From positions 1 to 42,694 of the forward strand of contig NZ_QWEO01000021.1 in assembly GCF_009936035.1 (NCBI RefSeq): a stretch of 42,694 bases of DNA, written 5' to 3'. The position numbers were made by a program, and so were the translations under genes. Under the pieces are notes generated by a model. The model ran no database searches. It had not been told where the DNA came from and worked only from the letters and a program-made list of their open reading frames with translations. Every line of letters starts with the position of its first letter. The stretch's first letter is position 1. The stretch is from Neglectibacter sp. X58 (lineage in GTDB: Bacteria; Bacillota; Clostridia; Oscillospirales; Acutalibacteraceae). Shown piece after piece: positions 30,517 through 40,020 of this stretch.

Positions 30517-31772
30517 ACATCTGCCTCCTCAAGAGAAGGAAACAATCCCTGCATTAATCCTTTCTTGTGTTTTTTTAACTGCTTCACTTTGTTTGACTGC
30601 TCTGTAATCATGGTATCTATCTCTGACAAGCAGTTGGCAATTTTTTGTTGTTCATTTTTATCTGAAACTACCGGAATTTTTATTTTTAAAAAATCAGTTT
30701 TATTAATAATAGGTAAAGTGGACTTTGGAATTTTAGTTTTTATAGAAAAGCTTTTTTGAAGCAAAGAGTAATAAATAAATTCATTATCGTAGCAAGGTTT
30801 AGGGATAATAGAATTAATCTGTTGGTTTGTAACACAATGATATACGGATAACGCCATCTTTCCGATAGATGCTATGCATGTAAACATTATAGTGTGCTTA
30901 GGCAAAATCTTTATTTTAGGAGTTCCTACAACAGTTCTTTGAGTGTGGTACTGATACTTGTTTTCTGTAATATCTGTTGGTGTAACAAATTGTATATCAC
31001 CATCCCACAAAGCAGCATCTGAAGTAGATGGAGTTTTTCCAGTTGCTATATCGCCAAGTTTTCCTATTTCTTCATGTTTCCACTCTCCACATCCCTTAAA
31101 CTCAGGAAATCTCCATTCAGGCAGAGCTTTTCCCTCCACAGGGAACAGCTTTTGCATCAAGCCTTTTTTGTGTTTTTCTAATGCTTTCAGTTTGCTGCTT
31201 TCTGCGTCAATCAGCTCATCAATGGAGGATAAACAATCAGCAATCTTTTGTTGTTCATCGAAATCAGGTAACGCAAGTGGCATACTCCATAAATATTTTG
31301 TATCAACACTTAAAGCCCCGTGCGCTCTTGCGCCTACCTCAATATATTTCCTCAGCCAATGTCCGTGATAGTTATTGTGCCACAGATAATCAAAAAATGG
31401 AGGATATGAGCCATTATCAGTAATTCTAAAGCAAGTAAAAATACTGTTGGGGACAGCAGCTATATCGTTTTCTCCAAGCATAGAAATATAGCCTTCTGGG
31501 AATTGCTTTGTTGCGCTTTTGTTATATGCAAAATCATATTTCTTTATAACAATATAATTTTTATAAGAGTCCCCAGCTATTTCTCTCCCGAACTTTTCTG
31601 CTTGTGGTACTAAACCAACTCCAGATGTCACACTCATAAGAGTGTATTTATTTTCTCCAGCTTTTTCTTTTATGATAGACGATATTTTCCCCAATTTCGT
31701 AATCCTCAACCCATTCCCGGTATATTCTGGAAACCTTAATAATTTAGGCACTATTCCTTTTTTCTTATTCAT
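30513..31772 (-). CDS. hsdS: type I restriction-modification specificity subunit
   Basis: 419 residues with two target-recognition domains (about 20-170 and 225-375), each followed by a conserved spacer helix. The spacers are near repeats: DEQQKIADCLSSIDELIDAE with KHKKGLMQKLFP in the middle, and NEQQKIANCLSEIDTMITEQ with KHKKGLMQGLFPS at the end. These fix the distance between the two half-sites recognised by HsdS, so the site is bipartite; the bases cannot be predicted. It overlaps hsdR by 8 bp and the nuclease by 4 bp. Intact in frame. No second hsdS copy or inverted recombination partner is present in the window. Confidence 0.92.
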   Translation of the reverse strand: MNKKKGIVPKLLRFPEYTGNGLRITKLGKISSIIKEKAGENKYTLMSVTSGVGLVPQAEKFGREIAGDSYKNYIVIKKYDFAYNKSATKQFPEGYISMLGENDIAAVPNSIFTCFRITDNGSYPPFFDYLWHNNYHGHWLRKYIEVGARAHGALSVDTKYLWSMPLALPDFDEQQKIADCLSSIDELIDAESSKLKALEKHKKGLMQKLFPVEGKALPEWRFPEFKGCGEWKHEEIGKLGDIATGKTPSTSDAALWDGDIQFVTPTDITENKYQYHTQRTVVGTPKIKILPKHTIMFTCIASIGKMALSVYHCVTNQQINSIIPKPCYDNEFIYYSLLQKSFSIKTKIPKSTLPIINKTDFLKIKIPVVSDKNEQQKIANCLSEIDTMITEQSNKVKQLKKHKKGLMQGLFPSLEEADV

Positions 31773-34770
31773 ACGCGTTCAACCCCACAATTTTACGGCC
31801 CTCTGCTAATTTCTTTAACAAGGGAATCAGGTCATCCATCAAATCAAGTTCTTTTTGCGTTCTTTCTCTCCAGCTTAAGTCAAGCGGAGCCAGAAGATCG
31901 CTAAGTTTTTCTCCGTCAAAAATCATCCGGTCGATGATTTCCTGAATGAATGCCTGCAAACTTTGGATTTCAATTCCGTGCTTTTCTGCAATGGCAGTGA
32001 TTTCTTGATTGTTTTTCCGTTCTCTGAATTTCTGATACCCTGCTTTAATTTCCTTTTCATCCAAAGCCACACCAACTTGAAGCGAGTCGATATATTCAAT
32101 AATGTCTTCTCTTTCATCAAGCAAATTGGAGGTAGCAGAAAGCTTACCGATGAGTTGTTCTTTGCTCATTTTTTTCTTTTTTGACTCGAGCTGAGTATAC
32201 TTAGAAATCAACGCCATGATATAGTCATAATCAATAATGGCAGACGAAAACAGAACAAACTCGAAATCAAGCTGTTCAACTTCAGAATTTTTATCCTCGT
32301 TCTCTTTTCCTTGTTCCGCTTTCAGCCTTTGTGCCACATCAATATAAGCGCCACGGAACGCACGCAGGGTATCCTCCGGCAACAGCTCCTCAATTTTTTC
32401 TGCGTCTTTTTCTTCAATTTCCGTGTACTGCTCCAACTGTGTTTTTAAACGCTGCACTTCCTTGAATTTATTGATAAATTCACATCTTGCGGCGTCACCT
32501 TTCAGATTGCTCACTTCTTCAGGCCTGCACTCCAGGCCCTGAGATTCCATAAACTTTTCCAATTCACTTACTGCCTTATCCAACTTCTCAACAACCTTTG
32601 GCGCTGGGTCAACAAGCCAGATTTCTTTTGCCCGATTGTTATTATCTTCACCGGAAAACAGAGCAATTGCTTTATCTACTTCATCTGACTGGCTTCTGAA
32701 ATCAAGAATATTACCATAAGGTTTTGTATCGTTTAAAACCCGATTTGTTCTGGAAAATGCCTGAATTAGCCCATGATATTTTAAGTTCTTATCTACATAC
32801 AAAGTGTTCAGATACTTAGAATCAAAACCAGTCAGAAGCATGTCCACGACAATGGTGATATCAATCTTGTTTTTATGGGGATAATCTGCGTTGGTATATT
32901 TTTGATCTTTAATTCTTTGCTGTACATCCTGATAATACACATCAAAATTGATAATGTCATGACTGGCTCCATACTGTTCATTATAGTCTTTGATAATACC
33001 TGTCAATGCTTGCTTCTTTTTATCAGGTTCTTTTTTGTTATCTTCTTTTTCCTGTGGAAGATCCTCTTGAATTTGCTGAACATCCTTATTACCTTCCGCC
33101 GGTGGCGAAAATACGCAGGCGATATTCAATGGCGTAAATTTACTTTCAGCAGCATCAATACAATTTTGTTGTGCTTCTTTGAACAAGTTATAATATTCAA
33201 TGGCGTCATTGATGGATGATGTGGCTAAAATAGCATTGTATCTTCTGTAGCTTGTTACAGCATCATGTTTTGACAAAATAGTTTGTACCACAGCCTTTTT
33301 TTGTTGTTCCTCATTGATTCTTGAAGCATCTCTGTCATTTTCCGGCTTGAAGTAGTCAATATGGAATCGCAATACATTTCTGTCGTCGATGGCATGAGTA
33401 ATCGTATAAGCATGCAGCTCTTTTTCAAAAATATCCTTCGTGGTTGTATAAGAGCCTATTGTTCCATCAATTTGCTTGTAAGTTGCATTTTCTTCAAAAA
33501 TAGGCGTGCCAGTAAACCCAAAAAGCTGAGCCTTTGGGAAGAAGTCTCTGATTGCTTTGTGGTTCTCTCCGAACTGCGAACGATGGCATTCATCAAAGAT
33601 GATGACGATCCTACTATCTCTCAAAGGCGCTAATCTTTCTTTATATGTCAGCTCACCTTTTTTCTTTTTGCCCTTACTTCGTTTATTATCGTCGTCAAGC
33701 GCCAAACCCAACTTTTGAATAGTCGTTACAATGACCTTATCCCGATAGTCCTCTGAAACAAGCCTTTTTACCAAAGTTTCCGTATTGGTGTTTTCTTCCA
33801 CACATCCCTCTTGGAACTTATTGAATTCCTCTCTGGTCTGTCGGTCAAGATCTTTTCTGTCCACCACAAAAAGACATTTTGCTATGTTGCGATTATCTTT
33901 TAATAAAGTAGATGCTTTAAAAGATGTGAGAGTTTTACCGCTTCCTGTTGTATGCCAAATATAGCCATTTCCTCTGTTTTGCTCAATGCAGTCTATAATG
34001 GCTTTAACCGCATAAATTTGATATGGCCTCATAATTATCATTTTCTGTTCACTTGCTACTAAGACTATATATTTGCTAATTAGTTCACCCAAAGCACATT
34101 TGCGTAGCACAGCCTCAGAAAAATTGTGCAAATGGGTAATTTTCTTATTATCCTTATCGGCAAATTGATATATCGGTAAAAATCGCTCATCAGCATCAAA
34201 AGCAAAATGTTCTTTGTTGTTGTTGGCAAAATAATAGGTATTGCTCTCATTGCTGACAATAAAAAGCTGCATGAAACAGAGCAAAGAATTTGTATATCCA
34301 TTCCCGGGATCATTTTTATAATCGACAATCTGTTCCATCGCCTTTTTGGGAGTAATTTGCAGCGACTTTAATTCAACTTGTACAACAGGAATGCCATTGA
34401 TAAGAATAATAACATCGTATCTATGGTAACTATTTTCAGTGTTAATACGAAGCTGATTAATCACCTCATACTCGTTTTTGCACCAATTATTTGTATTTAC
34501 AAGGGTGTACTGTAAGGGTGTATCATCATCTCTTTTAAATGTGTTCGTTTCTCTCAAGATTTTTGCCGCTGAAAACACATCAGGTGTAATAATATTTTCT
34601 TTTAACCTGGCAAATTCAACGTCGCTTAATCTCACTCTATTAAGTGCCTGAAAATGCTTCCTGAAGTTTTCCTCCAAAGAGGCTTTGTCTTTAATATCTT
34701 CTCGATATATATACTTTAACTCTTTAAGTTTTTCAATAAAACTCAATTCAATTTGTTTCTCATTCTTCAT
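31765..34770 (-). CDS. hsdR: type I restriction endonuclease subunit R
   Basis: 1001 residues. The nuclease site is D119 ... E133-L-K135 in VIILINGIPVVQVELK; the helicase motor has Walker A TTGSGKT (274-280), DECHRSQFGE (motif II), GFTGTPIF (motif III) and the later LLTGFDSKYLNTLYVDK and QAFSRTNR (motifs V-VI). The C-terminal helical region ends with ERTQKELDLMDDLIPLLKKL. HsdR translocates DNA and cuts far from the site once HsdS/HsdM recognises an unmodified target. The start overlaps the stop of the XRE gene. Intact, unlike hsdM, a combination that would be toxic unless HsdM is functional in part of the population or the frameshift is an error. Confidence 0.95.
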   Translation of the reverse strand: MKNEKQIELSFIEKLKELKYIYREDIKDKASLEENFRKHFQALNRVRLSDVEFARLKENIITPDVFSAAKILRETNTFKRDDDTPLQYTLVNTNNWCKNEYEVINQLRINTENSYHRYDVIILINGIPVVQVELKSLQITPKKAMEQIVDYKNDPGNGYTNSLLCFMQLFIVSNESNTYYFANNNKEHFAFDADERFLPIYQFADKDNKKITHLHNFSEAVLRKCALGELISKYIVLVASEQKMIIMRPYQIYAVKAIIDCIEQNRGNGYIWHTTGSGKTLTSFKASTLLKDNRNIAKCLFVVDRKDLDRQTREEFNKFQEGCVEENTNTETLVKRLVSEDYRDKVIVTTIQKLGLALDDDNKRSKGKKKKGELTYKERLAPLRDSRIVIIFDECHRSQFGENHKAIRDFFPKAQLFGFTGTPIFEENATYKQIDGTIGSYTTTKDIFEKELHAYTITHAIDDRNVLRFHIDYFKPENDRDASRINEEQQKKAVVQTILSKHDAVTSYRRYNAILATSSINDAIEYYNLFKEAQQNCIDAAESKFTPLNIACVFSPPAEGNKDVQQIQEDLPQEKEDNKKEPDKKKQALTGIIKDYNEQYGASHDIINFDVYYQDVQQRIKDQKYTNADYPHKNKIDITIVVDMLLTGFDSKYLNTLYVDKNLKYHGLIQAFSRTNRVLNDTKPYGNILDFRSQSDEVDKAIALFSGEDNNNRAKEIWLVDPAPKVVEKLDKAVSELEKFMESQGLECRPEEVSNLKGDAARCEFINKFKEVQRLKTQLEQYTEIEEKDAEKIEELLPEDTLRAFRGAYIDVAQRLKAEQGKENEDKNSEVEQLDFEFVLFSSAIIDYDYIMALISKYTQLESKKKKMSKEQLIGKLSATSNLLDEREDIIEYIDSLQVGVALDEKEIKAGYQKFRERKNNQEITAIAEKHGIEIQSLQAFIQEIIDRMIFDGEKLSDLLAPLDLSWRERTQKELDLMDDLIPLLKKLAEGRKIVGLNAYE

Positions 34771-35003
34771 ATTGCGACACCTTTCACCTGGCTGGCTGCT
34801 TCTAATGCCTCTATCAGTTCTTGATCCAAATTGTTCTTTTTACAAAGTTCAACCAAAGCGTGTCTTGCAATCTGATTTGGTTTCGATTTATTATTCTCCC
34901 ATCTATTAACCGAAGTGAATCCCATATGTAATTCTCTGGCTAATCCTTCCTGGGATAAACTCAGTTGGGATCGAATATTTTTAACAACTTCAGAAATCAC
35001 CAT
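34767..35003 (-). CDS. XRE family regulator of the restriction-modification operon
   Basis: 78 residues with a helix-turn-helix (VKNIRSQLSLSQEGLARELHMGFTSVNRWENNKSKPNQIARHALVELCKKN), similar to the C-proteins and XRE repressors that control RM expression timing. The ATG at 35003 follows AAGGGGA, and the stop overlaps the hsdR start (ATGA), so it is the first cistron of the whole operon. A perfect 6-4-6 palindrome overlaps its promoter, which supports self-repression. Confidence 0.85.
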   Translation of the reverse strand: MVISEVVKNIRSQLSLSQEGLARELHMGFTSVNRWENNKSKPNQIARHALVELCKKNNLDQELIEALEAASQVKGVAI

Positions 35004-35043
35004 AGCGCGGTTCCCCTTATCTGTTCAAACTCTTGCATCGTGT

Positions 35044-35073
35044 ATTATAGCATAAGCTATAGCAAATTGTAAA
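35044..35073 (-). promoter_or_regulatory. promoter of the RM operon with an internal palindrome
   Basis: TTTACA (35073-35068), an 18-bp spacer and TATAAT (35049-35044). TATAGC-ATAA-GCTATA (35046-35061) is a perfect palindrome overlapping the -10 box and spacer: the expected operator of the XRE regulator. Confidence 0.78.
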
Positions 35074-35796
35074 CATCCCACAACCGTTTGGGAATGCAGC
35101 GGCCAAATTGAAAAGGGGCCAGAGGAAACGGGTATAGATAGTGAATCAGTAAGGAATAGTTGTAAGTCCGTATCTGAATGAGCACATTTTATCAGGAGCA
35201 CTGTCCAGAGAACGCCAGGCGGACAAAAGCATGATATGTCTGCGCCCCACAGGCTTTTAGGCAACCCCATAACCGTGGCATTGAACGGATGGATAAAAGA
35301 AAAATTATCCCTTGGCTTTGGACTGGCATTCGCTGAAGATTTGCCTAAGTATGTTTATTGCTGCGGCATTGGGGTATAGAAGCCCCTCCCGTATAAGCCT
35401 GGCTGTGTTTTGAACCTTCGTGTGGTTTTACGCCTGCCTTTCAGGAGACTCATGTAGTGACTATGCAGAAAAACTTGTGAAAACAGTTCTCCTTGCTTTT
35501 TGTTATCCTGCTTTTGGCAGCAGCACCGTTTGTCCGCCGTAAGCTGAATTTTATACTGCCTCTATACTGGATTATTAGAGCTGCTGAAGGCTGTTTTCTG
35601 CTGCATATTATTGACATGGTCAGGCGGAACATGGTATTATAACATAGATTTTTCGGTGGATTTGTGAGGACAACAGAAAACGATACCAGCATTGTGAGAT
35701 AGCAATTTATTTTTGGGAAAAGCGTTTCGGCATATTTTTGGAAATGTGCTGGGGAAGCGCGGACTGGGAATCGTTTAATACGGAGGGCAGGCATAT
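35074..35796. other. 700 bp without a recognisable gene
   Basis: Short open stretches on both strands have no family-like sequence, no ribosome site and no coherent codon pattern. This is the right flank of the RM island and may hold decayed genes. It ends with the ribosome site GGAGGGCAGG of the next gene. Confidence 0.4.
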
Positions 35797-38361
35797 ATGG
35801 ATTATTCAGGGGAGCTGTTGGAACGGGCTTTGGAGGCTCACGAGCAGCACAGCGGCATGCGAAGCGTTCAGAATTTGGAAGCTGTTATCAACGAGGGCCT
35901 GCGCGTGGCCCTGCTGGAGGAGACGCCGGATCAGTCGCTGCAGGTGTTGCTGGAGCATCTGGGGAATGCGCTGAGCGGGGAACGGACCTATATATTCGAG
36001 CAGAACGAGTCTGGCTGCGATGATAATACTTATGAATGGGTGGCCGAGGGGGTGGAGCCAGAAAAAGACAGCCTCCAAAACGTCCCTCCGGAGGTGTGCG
36101 CAAGCTGGTACCGGAAGTTCCGCGTTGGCAAGCACATTGTCATTGGAAGCCTGGAGGATATCCGGGAGACAGAATCGCTTCAGTATGAAAACCTGAAGAG
36201 GCAGGGCGTACATTCCCTTGTGGTGGTTCCCCTGTATGACGGCAAAAAACTCATTGGCTTTTACGGCGTGGACAACCCTCCTGTAAGGTCGCTGGAGTAT
36301 GCGTCGAATATGCTCCAGACCGCGGCATACTTTATCGTATCCTCCCTGAAACGGCGGAATCTGGTTCGGGAGCTGCAAAAGCGGAGCTATAACGTGTTTC
36401 ACGCCCTTAGCATGGACTATCTTGGCATATATAAGGTGAATTTCGACACAGGCGAATGCGAGGTTTACCGCAACAGCGGGCAACTGGAAGTGGATTGGGC
36501 GGTTAATTTCCAGGACGGCTATGCGGCGGCAATGGAGCGGTATATTTCCACCTATGTGGTTCCCCGGGATCGGGACCGGCTTCGCGCTGTGACAGACAAA
36601 GGCTATGTGCTGGCCCGGCTTAAGGCCAAGAAAAAGTTTTCGGTTCGATACCAGGTAGAGGACTGTTCTTCCGGGCTGAAGCACCTGGAGATTCATTTTT
36701 CCGCCACTGAGGACACAACGGCGGAAAACTGCGCCATTTTCGCCCAGCGGGATGTGAATGCCCTTGTAGAGCAGGAGGAGAAGTACAAGCTGGAGGCAAG
36801 GCAGAGCCTGGAGGACATTCTGGAAGGAGCACGGACGGGCATCTGGACTATAGAGCTGGAAGACGGCTGCCCGCCCAGAATGTATGCGGACAGAACCATG
36901 CGGATTCTCCTGGGCGTGCCAGAGGAAATTGAGCCGGAGGCGTGCTACCGGCACTGGTTTGAAGGCGTTGATCCGGATTATGTAGAGATGGTGGAGGAAG
37001 CGGTGCGGGAGATGCTGAAAAGCGGGCGTTCTGAAGTGGTTTATCCCTGGAACCATCCAAAGCTTGGGAAGATCTATGTCCGCTGCGGCGGCGTGCCGGA
37101 CAAAACCTTCAAAAAGCCCGGCGTCAGCCTGAACGGATACCACCAGGACATCACGGAGACTATGGTGACGAGGAAGAAGCAGGAGCAGTCCATCATGGAG
37201 CTTCTGGAGCGGGTGAGGCAGGCGAACTCGGCAAAAAGCGAATTCCTCTCCCACATGTCCCATGATCTCCGCACGCCTATCAACGGGATTCTGGGCATGC
37301 TGGCTATTCTGGAAAAAAGCCAGCACGATGCCCAAAAGCAGCAGGAATGCCGGAAGAAGATCCGCGTGTCAACAGAGCATTTGCTGTCCCTGGTGAACGA
37401 CGTTTTGCAGGTCAGCAAGCTGGAGAGCGGAAGGCCAGCGGCAGTGGAAGAGCCTTTTGACCTTCACGAGGCGCTGGAAGACTGCATTATGATTCTGTCT
37501 CCCCTGGCAGAGGAGCGGGAAATCCGGCTGGAGCTGGAGGATTCCGGGCTGCGGCACAGCAGGGTCATCGGAAATCCGCTGCATTTGAAACAAATTATGA
37601 CCAATGTTATCGACAATGCGCTGCGGTATAACCGGCCCTATGGCTCTGTTTTCGTCCGGGCTGAGGAAACCTCCTTCCACGACGGGACGGCAAACTGCCG
37701 GTTTGTTATTGAGGACACTGGAATCGGCATTGGAGAAGATTTCAAGAAGCATATTTTTGAGCCGTTCACACAGGAGCATCAGGGCGCGAGAACCAACTAT
37801 AACGGCGTAGGGCTTGGCATGTCTATCGTAAAGAAGCTGGTCGATCAGATGAAGGGGACGGTGAAGATAGACAGCCAGGTTGGCAAGGGGAGCGTGGTTC
37901 AGATCACGCTTCCTGTCCGGGCCGACGAGGCGGGAAATGGAGCGTCCGCAGACGAGAACTGGAGTATGCCGGAGAATATTGCCGGGATGCGTGTGCTTCT
38001 GGTGGAGGACAATGAGATCAACTGTGAGATTGTGGAGTATATTCTCCGGGACGCAGGCGTGGAGGTTGTAACTGCCAACAACGGAAAAGCCGCTGTGGAC
38101 GCGTTTGCAGGGTCTGAGCCGGAGGCCTTCGACTGCGTGCTCATGGATTTGATGATGCCGGTCATGAGCGGATATGAGGCGGCGCGGGTGATCCGCAGCC
38201 TGGGCAGGAGCGATGCGGAAACTGTGCCCATCATAGCGCTGTCCGCCAACGCTTTCGACGAGGATATTGCAATGGCAAAGGACGCCGGGATGGATGAGCA
38301 CCTGGCAAAGCCGGTGGATCTCCGGAAAATGTTCCAGGCCATGAGCCGGCTGAAAGGCTGA
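35797..38361 (+). CDS. cytoplasmic hybrid sensor histidine kinase (GAF-PAS-PAS-HisKA-HATPase-REC)
   Basis: 854 residues with no membrane helix. A GAF domain (about 40-185, NALSGERTYIFEQNE ... VPLYDGKKLIGFYGVDNPP) is followed by two PAS-like regions (about 205-330 and 345-455), the latter with HWFEGVDPDYVEMVEEAV. HisKA has SHMSHDLRTPINGI (His489), the ATPase domain has VIDNALRYNRP, DTGIGIGEDFKKHIFEPF and GVGLGMSIVKKL, and a single receiver has MDLMMPVMSG (Asp784). This sensor-kinase layout is frequent in gut Lachnospiraceae; the signal is unknown. It has no adjacent response-regulator partner. The start at 35797 follows GGAGGG at a suitable distance. Confidence 0.9.
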   Translation: MDYSGELLERALEAHEQHSGMRSVQNLEAVINEGLRVALLEETPDQSLQVLLEHLGNALSGERTYIFEQNESGCDDNTYEWVAEGVEPEKDSLQNVPPEVCASWYRKFRVGKHIVIGSLEDIRETESLQYENLKRQGVHSLVVVPLYDGKKLIGFYGVDNPPVRSLEYASNMLQTAAYFIVSSLKRRNLVRELQKRSYNVFHALSMDYLGIYKVNFDTGECEVYRNSGQLEVDWAVNFQDGYAAAMERYISTYVVPRDRDRLRAVTDKGYVLARLKAKKKFSVRYQVEDCSSGLKHLEIHFSATEDTTAENCAIFAQRDVNALVEQEEKYKLEARQSLEDILEGARTGIWTIELEDGCPPRMYADRTMRILLGVPEEIEPEACYRHWFEGVDPDYVEMVEEAVREMLKSGRSEVVYPWNHPKLGKIYVRCGGVPDKTFKKPGVSLNGYHQDITETMVTRKKQEQSIMELLERVRQANSAKSEFLSHMSHDLRTPINGILGMLAILEKSQHDAQKQQECRKKIRVSTEHLLSLVNDVLQVSKLESGRPAAVEEPFDLHEALEDCIMILSPLAEEREIRLELEDSGLRHSRVIGNPLHLKQIMTNVIDNALRYNRPYGSVFVRAEETSFHDGTANCRFVIEDTGIGIGEDFKKHIFEPFTQEHQGARTNYNGVGLGMSIVKKLVDQMKGTVKIDSQVGKGSVVQITLPVRADEAGNGASADENWSMPENIAGMRVLLVEDNEINCEIVEYILRDAGVEVVTANNGKAAVDAFAGSEPEAFDCVLMDLMMPVMSGYEAARVIRSLGRSDAETVPIIALSANAFDEDIAMAKDAGMDEHLAKPVDLRKMFQAMSRLKG

Positions 38362-38379
38362 CAAAGTGGGAGGAGGAAG

Positions 38380-38407
38380 ATGGCAACCAAGTGTTCTTGG
38401 CTGCCAT
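38380..38407 (+). other. hairpin after the second sensor kinase
   Basis: ATGGCA-ACCAAG-TGTT-CTTGG-CTGCCAT, 18 bases after the stop, with a mismatched bulge and no T run: a possible weak terminator. Confidence 0.4.
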
Positions 38408-38547
38408 TCGAGAGATTTCAAGATTTGTCCCGAAATTATAAAACTACTGGAATGCAAACCCGAGAAAGGGCACAGCCCAAAGAGCCAATCTGTTCTTTGG
38501 TAGCTTAATGATATACCGCGCCGGACATTCCCCTTCTGGCACAGTTC

Positions 38548-38576
38548 TTGACATCTTTTTGAAAATTTGGTATCAT
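38548..38576 (+). promoter_or_regulatory. promoter of the small membrane protein gene
   Basis: Perfect TTGACA (38548-38553), a 17-bp spacer and TATCAT (38571-38576), 41 bp before the ATG. Confidence 0.8.
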
Positions 38577-38617
38577 GATTTTATTATAAATCAGATTTCC
38601 CGCAAGGAGGCACAGCC

Positions 38618-38989
38618 ATGAAACCCCGGCTAAAACGCATAGGCATTGGCGCTGCAGGAGGCGCAGGACTTTTACTGATTTTCTGGCTGTTAGGCGACGT
38701 TGCCCATATTATCGGACTGAGCCTGCAGGACAGCAGCTTCTTTCTTGGGCTGGTTTTATTCCTTCTGGGCCTGCTGATGATTACCCGGGGCGGGAAAGGC
38801 ACAAAATATGTACCTGCCTTTGGCCATCCCAATCAGAATGCTGTCCAGAATTCTATCAATCCCAGCCTCGCTGGGGAAAAGGAACCCAAGCAAACAAGAG
38901 ATGCAAAGGAAGTGCGTACCGCTCCCCTTGTCTGCGTTGGTGCGGGCCTGCTGAACCTTTTGGTCTGTGCCATCACGTTTTTATTCTAA
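38618..38989 (+). CDS. small membrane protein of unknown function
   Basis: 123 residues with three hydrophobic segments (about 8-30, 38-57 and 103-122) separated by a polar loop (KGTKYVPAFGHPNQNAVQNSINPSLAGEKEPKQ). I do not recognise a family. The start follows AAGGAGG at 38606-38612 and a strong promoter. Single-gene unit, ended by the hairpin at 39161-39209. Small membrane proteins of this shape are common in Firmicutes without assigned roles. Confidence 0.7.
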   Translation: MKPRLKRIGIGAAGGAGLLLIFWLLGDVAHIIGLSLQDSSFFLGLVLFLLGLLMITRGGKGTKYVPAFGHPNQNAVQNSINPSLAGEKEPKQTRDAKEVRTAPLVCVGAGLLNLLVCAITFLF

Positions 38990-39160
38990 AAAATCCAGCA
39001 AAAATCTTGGCTATCCTCTGTTATATGTATGATAAAACCTTGAGCAAATTTCTGAACTATCTTTTCATAATCCCGGCAAATAGCAATACGTTATGGCTTT
39101 ACTGTGATAAGGAAGTATTCGCGGCAACTTATTATCAACGCTGATAAACAGAGTGCAGAC

Positions 39161-39209
39161 AAAAGCAGAGAACACATCGCTTTCATTAGTGATGTGTTCT
39201 CTGCTTTTC
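39161..39209. terminator. bidirectional terminator
   Basis: A perfect long stem AAAAGCAGAGAACACATC / GATGTGTTCTCTGCTTTT with an 11-nt loop; T-rich on both strands, so it can end the small membrane protein transcript and the GNAT gene that runs the other way. Confidence 0.8.
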
Positions 39210-39347
39210 TGTTCTGCAATAGAACACCGTTTTTGAGAGCAGATATATAAAACCTTGCCCTATCATTGGCGGGAAAAGGCTCCCGTCCTCTTCGTGGGAT
39301 TTGACTGGCGCTTCTTGAGCGGGGCCGTAAGAACAAAAGCGCGCTGC

Positions 39348-39776
39348 TTATAAAGCCATGTGCAGCTCTCCGGTAGGGCTGAAGCCCAGGCTTTTATAAA
39401 AGGCCTGGGCTGTGAAATTATCGTCCCCGGTGAGGAGGGTAAGCTCGGAAGCGCGTTGGCCCTCACAGAACTTGACGGCGGATTCCAGCAGGGCGCGGCC
39501 TGCCCCCTGCCTGCGCCAGGCGGGATCCACAAAAAATTCCGTGATCTCCCCAGAAGGCTCCTGGTAGCAGAAGGAACGCTTGAGCAGACAGCAGCAAAAG
39601 CCGATTAAAGCCCCGCTTTCTTCTGCTTCTGCCACGAAAACCTGTTCAGGGCCGGGAGCCTCCAGGGCAGCCCGGATGCCCTCTGGCGTCTGATCCCCAG
39701 GGCCGTTGAAGGCCTCATTCAGGCGCAAAAGCTGGGGCGCATCTTTTGGCTGGGCAAACCGGATAGTGATAGGCAT
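39348..39776 (-). CDS. GNAT family N-acetyltransferase
   Basis: 142 residues with the acetyl-CoA binding pattern of the GNAT fold: ITEFFVDPAWRRQGAGRALLESAVKF (Q/R-x-x-G-x-A loop near 83-95) and NFTAQAFYKSLGFSPTGE at the end. It transfers an acetyl group from acetyl-CoA to an unknown small molecule, peptide or protein amine. The ATG at 39776 follows AGAAGGAGG; the upstream codons of the open frame (MRRRLF) overlap that site and are excluded. Alone on its strand, ended by the bidirectional terminator. Confidence 0.85.
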   Translation of the reverse strand: MPITIRFAQPKDAPQLLRLNEAFNGPGDQTPEGIRAALEAPGPEQVFVAEAEESGALIGFCCCLLKRSFCYQEPSGEITEFFVDPAWRRQGAGRALLESAVKFCEGQRASELTLLTGDDNFTAQAFYKSLGFSPTGELHMAL

Positions 39777-39944
39777 AAAGAGCCTCCTTCTCAATCCTAT
39801 TTTGGGTATAGGGCGCAGTGCCCGGGAAGTAAGAAAAGTATAGCATTTTCAAAGGGTTTCCACAAGAGAGACTGCGGATTTCTCAGGTTCAGTCCTGGCA
39901 GATGGCCATCTTTGGGAAGAAATTTCACATTCCGGCAGACTTAA

Positions 39945-39973
39945 TTGCTTTCCTTCGGGAAGAATGGTATAAT
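39945..39973 (+). promoter_or_regulatory. promoter of the cohesin/cadherin-like gene
   Basis: TTGCTT (39945-39950), a 17-bp spacer and TATAAT (39968-39973), 48 bp before the ATG. Confidence 0.75.
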
Positions 39974-40020
39974 TTATCATATTATTACAGTACAAATTGA
40001 GGGGAAAGGGGCGCGGCTAT

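Noticed and set aside
35075-35796. Additional small genes in the right flank of the RM island
   Set aside because: The open stretches are short, lack ribosome sites and resemble no family; the region is reported as gene-free.
35806-37335. A 509-codon minus-strand frame opposite the second sensor kinase
   Set aside because: Shadow of the GAF-PAS-kinase gene, whose motifs are unambiguous.
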